Shown: piece after piece, positions 1 to 7,519 of the stretch
Layout: every line of letters starts with the position of its first letter
How positions within the stretch are numbered: position 1 is the first letter of the stretch
Source: Porphyromonadaceae bacterium UBA7572
Lineage (GTDB): Bacteria; Bacteroidota; Bacteroidia; Bacteroidales; Muribaculaceae
Direction of reading: 5' to 3'
NCBI GenBank assembly: GCA_002476625.1
Contig: DLLC01000058.1
Coordinates: 1-12,281, forward strand
DNA: 12,281 nucleotides
Notes under the pieces: generated by a model
Databases searched by the model: none
What the model was told of the DNA's origin: nothing
Seen by the model: the letters and a program-made list of their open reading frames with translations, nothing else
Program-made: the position numbers and the translations under genes

Positions 1-2328
1 CGCCACTGCCTCGGGCATTTTATCTGTATTAAATTCCAGGTTTCTCTTGCTTTTCAGCGTGCCGCCCACGTTTTTCAGTTTGTAGCCCACAAGCGCCACT
101 CTTTGTGCAGAGTCTAACGCCTGCGGCAAATGAAGCAGCACCCAGTTGCTCTGGTCGTAGGCCACAGTGTCGGGCATCAAGCCACACTTTTTGATGTAGT
201 CGGTCTGGCCTGGCGCCACCGTGTCTTGGCGCGCATAAGGAGTGTCGTCTTTTGCATAAATGGTGCGTCCGTCAGCCGACACGCGTGCGCAGGTGAGCGT
301 GCTGTCGCAGATGCTGAAATAATGGTTTTCCTCCAGGCGCGGATTGCTCTTCACATCTGTCAAGCGATATTGAAATTCAGGAAAGCCGCCCAAAGCGTTG
401 ATTTTTCCAGCGCCAAACTGCAAGGGAGCATTGCGTACCGCATCGTCCACATACGCGCTTTTTTTAATAACATCTTTCACATCGTCCACTTTCAGCGAGG
501 GGTTGGCCTGAAGCCACAATGCCACGATGCCAGCCACTGTGGGTGTGGACATCGATGTGCCCGACATTGATCCCCAGTAGTCGGTCCTGCCCGTGGTGGA
601 GTTAGGCTTGGCGTAGGCCGTGTTGCCCGACACGGTTGCCAAATAGTTGTAGCCATTGTAGGCACTGATCACCAGATAGCCTGGAGCGGTGACAAAGGGA
701 TACGCCACGCCGTTAGGCGCCACACCATAGCTCGAGGTGGGGTAAATCTCTCCCTCTGGGTAGATAGGATTATACAGGTCTTTGCCGTTCAATGCCAAAT
801 ATCTGTTTCGGCCCACAAAGTTACCCACCGATATGGTGTAGCGGCCCGTTACGTTGTCATTGATGCTGCAAGAGTCGTTGCCTTCCACAAACTTATAGTC
901 GGCCACTTGCGGGTGAGCGGAAAAGGCATGTTCGGAGTTCATCCATGAGTCGAACTCCACACCGTCGGCGCCATAATACTGCACCGCCACCTTATAGCGT
1001 TTCACGTCGGAGCGAAGCGGCTTGAGCGACACCTCGCTGTAGGTTTCCACATGGCCATTGCTCTCGGTGGTGACCCACACGCCAATCTTGCCTGAGAAGT
1101 ACTGCGACAGGAAAGCGTTGTAGCCACGCTTCGACTCCATACCTGGCCCTATGTAATGATAGGTGTAGGCCTTCATTATTCCAGTTTCATAGAAAATGGA
1201 ATTGTCGTCGGGGTCGATGAGCAGATATTTGATGCCCACTATGGAACGGCTGCGGCTCCAGGTGTCGATAGAAAACTGCGCCGTGTAGCCAGCCGCCTGC
1301 GCCCCGCCTATGACTGAGCCTATGGTAGGGCTGGTGGAGGTGTTGGCGCCAGCAAACTTATGGTAGATATGACGCTTCTGCCCTCCGAGATTGCCTGCTG
1401 AAAGGCACACCACAGCATCGCTTTTTCCCACTTCGTCATAAACCTTACAGATTTTACTCGTACCGTCGTGCGGACCTTTCTTCGTGCCGATGCTCACACT
1501 TATCACACATGGCTTGCCCACGCTTTTCGCGTAGTGCGTGATATACTTCAAGCTATTGGCCATGTTCACATCAGTGCTTTTGCCCGCCAAGGCGCAGATC
1601 ACGATGTCGGCCCCCGGAGCCATTCCCGAATACGGCCCATTGGCCGACCCGAAGCCGATGCATGCGGTGTGGCTTCCGTGGGCGCTTGTGGAGAGGTCGG
1701 TGGTGAGCGTGGCTATTTGCGTGGAGTCGAACTCGGAGCCGGGAAGCACGGTGCCGTCGATAATCACTTTCGTGCCCGTATTGTCGGTGGGCATATACAC
1801 CCGTTTGATTTTAGTGTTGCCAAGCGAGTCTTGAAAAGCGGCATGGTTGAAATCTACACCCGAATCAATGATGCCAAACACCACGCCTTTGCCATCGTAG
1901 TTGGCTGGCAGGCCATGCCTAAGTCCTTCCGCCACATAATTCACCGAAGTCACCGAGCGTGTGGAGTCTAAATCGCAGTCCATCATTTCCGCTATCGACA
2001 CCTGCTCCACTTCTTTGAGCGCAGCGATGGCCTCAAGCTGCGAAATGGGCACTTTGGCTGTCACTATACCCGAAAATCGGGCTTCAATCACGCCTCCGAG
2101 CGCCGTGATGCCACTTGTGGCGTGGCTGTCACGCAGGGTGATGAACACATCCACCATATCCTGTCCGCGCATCTGCGAAAGGGCGGCATGGCGTTTTGCC
2201 TCGGCAGGAAACGCCGATCGGTTGTCTAAAAAAGCCTGTGTCGAAACCGACATTTTCTCATAAGCGCTGCCCGTGAATACGCCCAGCAAGCACAGTAGAG
2301 CAAAAATGATTCCTTTATATGGTGCCAT
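1..2328 (-). CDS. Secreted subtilisin-like serine protease (peptidase S8), 3' end beyond window
   Basis: An exported serine endopeptidase of the subtilase family; 776 codons are open and no stop occurs before the left edge. From the ATG at 2328 the protein has a signal peptide (about 1-22, hydrophobic IIFALLCLLGVF, no lipobox), then an I9-like propeptide (about 55-120). The catalytic domain follows: Asp155 in IIDSGVD, His217 in HGSHTA, oxyanion Asn313 in SAGN and Ser592 in GTSMSTP, so the triad is complete. About 280 residues separate Asn313 from Ser592, far more than in subtilisin, which implies an inserted beta-rich domain. After the catalytic domain (ending near FGAGKINALGGF), residues 680-758 carry a module shared with the neighbouring M6 protease. 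An in-frame TAA just upstream limits the start to this ATG or a GTG 12 bp earlier. The substrate is unknown. The missing C-terminus may hold a type IX secretion sorting domain; that is inference. Confidence 0.93.
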   Translation of the reverse strand, partial: MAPYKGIIFALLCLLGVFTGSAYEKMSVSTQAFLDNRSAFPAEAKRHAALSQMRGQDMVDVFITLRDSHATSGITALGGVIEARFSGIVTAKVPISQLEAIAALKEVEQVSIAEMMDCDLDSTRSVTSVNYVAEGLRHGLPANYDGKGVVFGIIDSGVDFNHAAFQDSLGNTKIKRVYMPTDNTGTKVIIDGTVLPGSEFDSTQIATLTTDLSTSAHGSHTACIGFGSANGPYSGMAPGADIVICALAGKSTDVNMANSLKYITHYAKSVGKPCVISVSIGTKKGPHDGTSKICKVYDEVGKSDAVVCLSAGNLGGQKRHIYHKFAGANTSTSPTIGSVIGGAQAAGYTAQFSIDTWSRSRSIVGIKYLLIDPDDNSIFYETGIMKAYTYHYIGPGMESKRGYNAFLSQYFSGKIGVWVTTESNGHVETYSEVSLKPLRSDVKRYKVAVQYYGADGVEFDSWMNSEHAFSAHPQVADYKFVEGNDSCSINDNVTGRYTISVGNFVGRNRYLALNGKDLYNPIYPEGEIYPTSSYGVAPNGVAYPFVTAPGYLVISAYNGYNYLATVSGNTAYAKPNSTTGRTDYWGSMSGTSMSTPTVAGIVALWLQANPSLKVDDVKDVIKKSAYVDDAVRNAPLQFGAGKINALGGFPEFQYRLTDVKSNPRLEENHYFSICDSTLTCARVSADGRTIYAKDDTPYARQDTVAPGQTDYIKKCGLMPDTVAYDQSNWVLLHLPQALDSAQRVALVGYKLKNVGGTLKSKRNLEFNTDKMPEAVA
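55..291 (-). other. C-terminal module of the S8 protease shared with the M6 protease
   Basis: Residues Cys680 to Leu758 of the S8 protease. They align with residues 915-994 of the M6 protease with a single one-residue length difference. Shared landmarks are C-x(5)-DGRT, a following KD, DQSNW (Asp725 here) followed by a LP-x-AL, and VG ending in G-T-L. By hand alignment about a third of positions are identical. The catalytic domains of the two proteins are unrelated, so this is a mobile accessory domain. Its function is not known to me; protein binding or positioning at the cell surface is a guess. Confidence 0.75.
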
Positions 2329-2369
2329 ATTATTAGTCACAATGCAATCTATTTATTCTAACAGAATTA

Positions 2370-2377
2370 CAAAGATA
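2370..2377 (-). promoter_or_regulatory. Bacteroidetes -7 box for the S8 protease gene
   Basis: On the minus strand this reads TATCTTTG, a perfect TAnnTTTG element, about 42 bp upstream of the ATG at 2328. It predicts a leader of roughly 35 nt. No TTTG lies 19-21 bp upstream; the only one nearby is 14 bp away, so the -33 box is weak or absent. The site indicates that the S8 gene can be transcribed independently of the M6 gene upstream. Confidence 0.6.
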
Positions 2378-2638
2378 GCGTTTTTCCTTCACAAAATGCG
2401 CACACATTTAGTCTAAATCGGCATGCGAAAGATGGCAAAGTTTCAAGAAAACTGAGGCTGCTTCAAAATTGACACAACTCGTGGATTTACACAGTATTTT
2501 ATGCGCCACGACACAAGGCGACACACCCTTTTACTATAACTACACAGAATAAAAAGATGTTGCTATGCCAATGAGAGACGATCCTCGGCTTGGGAAGCCA
2601 ATGGTCGGCATCATTTTGAAATCTCGTGTGGCGCAACG
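2378..2638. other. Intergenic region between the two protease genes
   Basis: This stretch lies between the M6 stop and the S8 promoter. I see no open reading frame worth calling. The one clear structure is a short perfect hairpin at 2587-2599 (GGCTT, loop GGG, AAGCC), about 40 bp past the M6 stop. No T-tract follows it on the minus strand, so I do not call it a terminator. Read-through from the M6 gene into the S8 gene is possible. Confidence 0.5.
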
Positions 2639-5600
2639 TTAGCGGCATATCTTGGCTATGGTGCGGGTGCCGTCGGCATAGGTGGTCACCACCACGTTTA
2701 TTCCGTCAAATGGCTGGCTCGACCTCACGCCCATCGCGTTGACGTATTCCACACATTTGGGTTGCTTGTGCGCTGTCTCGCCCACACTGGCTGTCACGAG
2801 GTCGCCATGAATAGCGCCCTCAAGCCGCCAACTGCGCAAAGGATACACCACATAGCGGGTCTCTTTGGTTGAGTCGGCTGTGGCACGGCTCACAGAATGG
2901 CTGCCATCCACATATTCAGTGGTGATCATAGCCTCAAAACTGTAGATTTCCCCATCTCTTGGCGTGGGGGCTGTGCCTTCATATTTCGAGAAGTCGGCAT
3001 AGAATGAGCCTCTCAGCCCTTCCCTATTCGATGGGCCTACGCTTGTGGGCGTCTGGAAGCAATTGTCGGCATCCACCCACATGGCCCACTGCACACGGGC
3101 CAGCTCGCCTGGCTTTGGACGCACAAAGAAATAGGTGGTGAACGAGCCGTCTGCGTTAGGGTTGTCGGCCATCTGAGTGCCGAGGAAATTTGGCGCAATG
3201 AAAGTGTTGCCCTCATAGATAGTCTCATCGCCTGCCGTGGGCGCTGCCGTAGCGGAGATTGACGCATTGTCGGCATCGGTCAATGTACCGCGCACGGCGC
3301 CAAGCGTATGCCCCACAATATCTGTCTGCTCTGTTTCAGTCAGTGCCTCAGGAAGCGTCACCGATATCCAATTGCTCTGGTCCCAGTCGGCGTGGCCCCG
3401 CATAAATGATGTGCGGCGCATCACAAAGTCGATTTCATCTGTGTCGGGTGCGTCTTTGTCGAGATAGCCGTTGGCGTCTTTGGTGATAAGCGTGCGTCCA
3501 TCGCCCAGTACCCCCACACATGAGAGTTTGCCGGCAGGTATGGCTATCGGCATGCCCACTTCGGCATACTGAAGCAGCGAGCCAACTGAAAATGTCCCAG
3601 TGGTCTCCAATGCTGTGGTGGCGCTTTTCACCTCGGTCCACGGCGACGACGTGCCATCGCGATAATTGGCCAAAAGGCGGAAGCGGTACTTCGTCGTCGG
3701 TGTCAGTTCCTTCACGTCGTAGAATTTGTCGGTGATACCTGTGAAGAACTGGCATTCGGAGAGAGCGCTTCCTTGGAGCGACGAGTCGCACGACTCCGAT
3801 GCGAAAGTGATGTCACCCCCGTAAATTTTAATGGAAGAAATGGCGGGCAAATGCATTGGAATAATCGTAATTGCGTCGCAATCTTGCTTGCACTTGAGCA
3901 CAAATACAAATTCTTTTTCAATGGAGTCGAGCTTACACGTCTTGCTCTCCGCCCCCGTCTTCACAGTGAGTGAAGCCTCCTGGTAAAGCGTCTCATCGAG
4001 CGATTGCGCCTTTATCACCACCGACACGCATTCTGCATCGGCTGTGGAATACGAAGGAGTGGTCACTTTACCACCAGGAACAACATGCCCGTCCCACACG
4101 TACAGTGCCGTGAGCACTTTCCAGCCTGCAGGGAAAAGCTGGCTATACTTTTTCTTACAGTCAATCAGTTCGCCCTTAGTGTTGGTCTGCGACTTCAGTG
4201 CAGAGAAATCGGCTTCTTCCACAAGTTTAGGGTCGGGCTCGGAAGTGAGTTTAAGCGTGTAGTCCTTCACACAATCGTCGAGGGTGCTGTCGGCCCACTC
4301 TACTCTAAACCCAGAATCTGTGATAGAAAGTTCGTCAACATCTTTAAGCGCTGGCGAATATGCCTTCACCACACTGTTACCACGCAATGGAATACGGATT
4401 TCGGGGCGCTGCTCATTGGTGATGAGCAGTTCGGCATTGGCTTCGCCAAAGCTGCTTGGTGAAAATGTGAGGCTCGTCTCGGCTCCGCCATTCACCTCTG
4501 TGGCACTTAATGTAGTGGACAAGGAGGCAAACTGCCCGTCACCACCCACTATGCCGAGCATGGTGGGTGATGTGATATTCTTGCCTTTTACCCCAATTTT
4601 CATTGATTTCGCCTCCCCATAAAAAACGGTGCCAAAATCGATGGAAGCGGCTTCCACATCAAGCTCTGCACCGCTTGCATTGCAGTAGCGCAGCGTGGCG
4701 GAGCTGTCCGGGTTCAGATATATGTCGGTGATAGGTTTTCCTAAAAATCCCTGGTTGCCCACCGGATAGTTTTCCGTGGCGACGCCAAGGTTCAGAGCCG
4801 TTGCGGGATTGGTGGAGTCGGTGAGCGCATGGTTGACCTCGCCAAACAAATCCGTCACCTCCGTGGCATCAGAGGCCACGCCGTCGGCTGGCATGATGGT
4901 CATCAGCTGCACGGTATAATTGTTCACGGTGTTTGCCTTCCAGCGCGACTGCACATAGGTGACATGGGTAACCATCACCCCCTCATCGGCAATGAAGGAG
5001 TCCCAGCCTTGCTTGTGCCGGTTCTCCACCACAAAGTATTCGTTGGGGTTCACCGTGTTCTCTATTTTCAGAGCGCGGTCGGTAGTGGCCGACTTGGCGT
5101 TGAACACTGGCAATGTGTATTCTGTGTCGGGCTGTGGCGTTTCGAGTTGAATCCAGCCTAAAAACGACTTTTCATAGGCGCTATAACCCACTGGAGTGTT
5201 GCCGCTGTCGTTATAGCAGCCATAGTCCATTAGGCTCCATGTGCCCATTCCGTAGTTGCCCCCGTAAGTGGTCATATAAAAGTCGGGCAGGCCCAAGCTG
5301 TGCGAGAACTCGTGGCAGAACGTGCCTATGCCATCCAAGGTGGTCCCGCTGTCGTTACTGCCATATAGCTCATTGAACACGGCAAATTTATCAATCTTAA
5401 CCCCGCTGTAGCTTTTTGCGCCATCACCGTCGCCAGAGGATGAGGCTCCGTCCAGGCTCCATTGGCATGGCCAGATGGCATCGGCCATCTTCGTGGAGGC
5501 CTGAGCCTCACCCACACCGGCATACACCACTATCACCACGTCGCAGTTGCCATCATGGTCGTTGTCATAGTCAGCCCAGTTGATGGCAGAGGCTTCCGTA

Positions 5601-6262
5601 GCCAAGTCGCACGCCTCGCCCACCATCTTGCCTACGCCTTTGTCGGCGCCTGTGGAAGTGTTGCCGCCATAAGCCGCACGGTTTTCACTCAAGGTGTACA
5701 CGCCATAAACGTCGAATTGCGGCTCAAACTTTCCGTTCGACTGATCGATGAAGTACTGCCGGGCGCACTTTGCCGCCTCATTGTAGTGTGCGTTGAAGGC
5801 CTCCAGGGTGTTACTGATCTTCTTGTCGGGATAGTCCACCACGATGACCGGCACCCTCACTTTCCCCGTGTAGGGCACTTGGCTTGCCTTACGAGCCTGC
5901 GCCACACGAGCAGCAATATTCGCTCCCATCACCTGGACGGTGGCATCGGAAAAACGCAGGGAATCTGCCATTCTGCCGACGAACTGCACCTCCTGCATCG
6001 TGCGCTCACGCCTATTGTGGGCTATAATGGATGTGGCGCTTTCAAGGGTGGCATAGCAGAAGTCGCCATTGGCGTTTCGCTTGAGCATCAGCCCGTCGTC
6101 GGTGACGAAGGCGTGGAAGCGCTCGTCGCCATAGGTCTGAACGCGGATAGTGGTGCCGTCACTCTGGGTGAAAGTATGAAAACCTCTTTTGGCAGGAACT
6201 GCCCATACACTTGAAATTGAGGCTATTGTTAGAGCTATTAGTAATACGATGGCTTTTCTCAT
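2639..6262 (-). CDS. Secreted multidomain M6-family metalloprotease
   Basis: A zinc endopeptidase of the immune-inhibitor-A (M6) type, 1207 aa from the ATG at 6262. Order of parts: signal peptide 1-21 (MRKAIVLLIALTIAS...); M6 propeptide (RGFHTFTQSDGTT, about 25-130); catalytic domain about 145-410 with HEFSHSLGLPD (317-327; zinc ligands His317 and His321, catalytic Glu318) and the Met-turn WSLMDYG; an ASH/HYDIN-like beta domain about 537-635; an Fn3 domain (about 636-886) interrupted by a jelly-roll-like insert (about 680-820); the module shared with the S8 protease (915-994); and a C-terminal beta segment ending GINVVVTTYADGTRTIAK, which resembles type IX secretion sorting domains. A longer ORF begins at 6337, but that ATG lies only a few bases from the predicted transcript start and would bury the signal peptide at residue 26. 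Substrate unknown; extracellular protein degradation is likely. Confidence 0.93.
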   Translation of the reverse strand: MRKAIVLLIALTIASISSVWAVPAKRGFHTFTQSDGTTIRVQTYGDERFHAFVTDDGLMLKRNANGDFCYATLESATSIIAHNRRERTMQEVQFVGRMADSLRFSDATVQVMGANIAARVAQARKASQVPYTGKVRVPVIVVDYPDKKISNTLEAFNAHYNEAAKCARQYFIDQSNGKFEPQFDVYGVYTLSENRAAYGGNTSTGADKGVGKMVGEACDLATEASAINWADYDNDHDGNCDVVIVVYAGVGEAQASTKMADAIWPCQWSLDGASSSGDGDGAKSYSGVKIDKFAVFNELYGSNDSGTTLDGIGTFCHEFSHSLGLPDFYMTTYGGNYGMGTWSLMDYGCYNDSGNTPVGYSAYEKSFLGWIQLETPQPDTEYTLPVFNAKSATTDRALKIENTVNPNEYFVVENRHKQGWDSFIADEGVMVTHVTYVQSRWKANTVNNYTVQLMTIMPADGVASDATEVTDLFGEVNHALTDSTNPATALNLGVATENYPVGNQGFLGKPITDIYLNPDSSATLRYCNASGAELDVEAASIDFGTVFYGEAKSMKIGVKGKNITSPTMLGIVGGDGQFASLSTTLSATEVNGGAETSLTFSPSSFGEANAELLITNEQRPEIRIPLRGNSVVKAYSPALKDVDELSITDSGFRVEWADSTLDDCVKDYTLKLTSEPDPKLVEEADFSALKSQTNTKGELIDCKKKYSQLFPAGWKVLTALYVWDGHVVPGGKVTTPSYSTADAECVSVVIKAQSLDETLYQEASLTVKTGAESKTCKLDSIEKEFVFVLKCKQDCDAITIIPMHLPAISSIKIYGGDITFASESCDSSLQGSALSECQFFTGITDKFYDVKELTPTTKYRFRLLANYRDGTSSPWTEVKSATTALETTGTFSVGSLLQYAEVGMPIAIPAGKLSCVGVLGDGRTLITKDANGYLDKDAPDTDEIDFVMRRTSFMRGHADWDQSNWISVTLPEALTETEQTDIVGHTLGAVRGTLTDADNASISATAAPTAGDETIYEGNTFIAPNFLGTQMADNPNADGSFTTYFFVRPKPGELARVQWAMWVDADNCFQTPTSVGPSNREGLRGSFYADFSKYEGTAPTPRDGEIYSFEAMITTEYVDGSHSVSRATADSTKETRYVVYPLRSWRLEGAIHGDLVTASVGETAHKQPKCVEYVNAMGVRSSQPFDGINVVVTTYADGTRTIAKICR
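3281..3520 (-). other. C-terminal module of the M6 protease shared with the S8 protease
   Basis: Residues Cys915 to Leu994 of the M6 protease, counted from the start at 6262. They contain GDGRT, KD, DQSNW (Asp961) followed by LPEAL, and VG...RGTL, matching residues 680-758 of the S8 protease. The DQSNW codons differ at only one base of 15 between the two genes. The module follows the interrupted Fn3 domain and precedes the C-terminal beta segment. Confidence 0.75.
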
Positions 6263-6347
6263 CAAGAAGGGAATATAAATATAAAGAGTGGTCAATAATT
6301 GGAAGAGTAGGGAAGATTGAATGAGTTCGCCCTTCATTGTCTTTTTG

Positions 6348-6378
6348 CAAATCTACTAAAACATTTTAATAAAACAAA
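6348..6378 (-). promoter_or_regulatory. Consensus promoter of the M6 protease gene
   Basis: On the minus strand TTTG (6375-6378), a 19-bp spacer and TAGATTTG (6348-6355) match the Bacteroidetes consensus exactly. Transcription should begin near 6341, giving a leader of about 80 nt before the ATG at 6262. This supports that start over the ATG at 6337. Confidence 0.8.
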
Positions 6379-6523
6379 CAAAATGGCAACATTTTTAATA
6401 TTTTCCCCTATTTTTTCTTCTTTTTATTTTCAAAATGCTCATCTGATATAATATTTTCAATAATTTCATCGTTTGACTTTCAGTGACTACACTTTTAACC
6501 GACAACTATACGAAAACAAGAGA
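6379..6523. other. AT-rich intergenic region between divergent genes
   Basis: An AT-rich stretch between the M6 promoter and the oxidoreductase start, with several T-runs near 6395-6430. I find no TAnnTTTG box on the plus strand here. A TATAAT-like string occurs near 6447, but it is not the Bacteroidetes consensus, so the oxidoreductase promoter is not identified. Confidence 0.5.
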
Positions 6524-7519
6524 ATGAAAATAGGAATTATAGGTGCAGGAGTGATTGCCGGCAAGGTGGCTGGCATACTCCGTGAGCGATGGCAGGACAT
6601 GCTCTACGCCGTGGCTTCACGCGACATGGAGCGCGCCAAAAAGTTCGCCGCCACGCATGGCTTTCTGAAAGCCTACGGCAATTACGAGCAACTGGTGAGC
6701 GACCCGCAGGTCGACATCGTGTATGTGGCCACGCCCCACTCTCTCCATTATGCACACGCGCGGCTCGCCCTGCTACACGGCAAGCACGTAATCTGCGAGA
6801 AGCCATTCACCGCCAATGCCTCCGAGGCTAAAGCGCTTATCGGCCTGGCACACGAAAGGGGGCTTTTCCTGATGGAGGCGCTGTGCACACGATTTATGCC
6901 CATCACCCGAAAGATAAGAGAAGTGATAGAAAACGGCATTGTGGGAGCACCACGGCTGATGAACGCCAGCCTGTGCTGGGACGTGTCGGGCATTGAGCGC
7001 ATCCGCCGCGCCGACCTTTGCGGGGGCGCGCTGCTCGACCTGGGTGTTTACTGCCTCCACTTTGCCGACCTATGCACCTCTGGAGCCGACGTCACCACCA
7101 TTCACTCTCTCGCTGTAAAAGGCGGTGAGAATGTGGACTGGACCACAGCGGCACAAGTGAGCTACGCCGACGGCGTGATAGCCACCGTGCAATGTTCGGC
7201 ATGCTGCTACCAAAAAGGCGGCACCATAGTTTGCGAGCGCGGAAGAATAGAAGTGGACGCCGTGAACCTGCCACGGCACATAAAAGTGGTGGACAAAAAT
7301 GGCTCCACCCTACAGGAGTTCTCCTCTGGCGGAAGCGACCCCACGGGGTATGAACTTGAATTTCTCGCAGCCAAGGAAGCCATAGAGCACGGCTGGCTGG
7401 AGCACCCCACCATGCCTCACGCCACCACTCTGCGCATCATGCAGATGATGGACACCATACGCAGCCAGTGCCACATCGTCTTCCCCAACGACCAGAATAT
7501 GCCTATAAATCCGCTATAA
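6524..7519 (+). CDS. Gfo/Idh/MocA-family NAD(P)-dependent oxidoreductase, dihydrodiol-dehydrogenase-like
   Basis: A cytoplasmic NAD(P)-dependent dehydrogenase of 331 aa, probably acting on a sugar, cyclitol or diol. The Rossmann motif GAGVIA is at residues 7-12, right after the first beta strand, and EKP at 92-94 marks the family. His72, His75, Lys93, Asp172 and Tyr176 line up, all shifted by four, with the residues I recall as important in mammalian dimeric dihydrodiol dehydrogenase (His76, His79, Lys97, Asp176, Tyr180). The context GGALLDLGVY also fits that branch better than the DxxxH pattern of classical members. The start at 6524 puts the first strand at residue 2; an earlier in-frame ATG at 6473 adds 17 residues of no family character. 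The gene stands alone, divergent from the proteases, with no sugar-pathway neighbours, so the substrate cannot be named. Confidence 0.9.
   Translation: MKIGIIGAGVIAGKVAGILRERWQDMLYAVASRDMERAKKFAATHGFLKAYGNYEQLVSDPQVDIVYVATPHSLHYAHARLALLHGKHVICEKPFTANASEAKALIGLAHERGLFLMEALCTRFMPITRKIREVIENGIVGAPRLMNASLCWDVSGIERIRRADLCGGALLDLGVYCLHFADLCTSGADVTTIHSLAVKGGENVDWTTAAQVSYADGVIATVQCSACCYQKGGTIVCERGRIEVDAVNLPRHIKVVDKNGSTLQEFSSGGSDPTGYELEFLAAKEAIEHGWLEHPTMPHATTLRIMQMMDTIRSQCHIVFPNDQNMPINPL

Noticed and set aside
130..570. A 146-codon plus-strand frame near the left edge
   Set aside because: It is antisense to the catalytic Ser region and the shared module of the S8 protease, which is intact on the minus strand.
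1468..1971. A 167-codon plus-strand frame opposite the S8 protease
   Set aside because: It covers the antisense of the Asp and His active-site regions, and its composition is typical of a shadow frame.
2587..2599. Terminator of the M6 protease gene
   Set aside because: The 5-bp hairpin has no T-tract immediately after it on the minus strand.
5462..6214. A 250-codon plus-strand open frame opposite the M6 protease
   Set aside because: It lies antisense to the propeptide and catalytic domain of a clear M6 protease, has no recognisable family features, and is the kind of open frame that arises from codon bias on the other strand.
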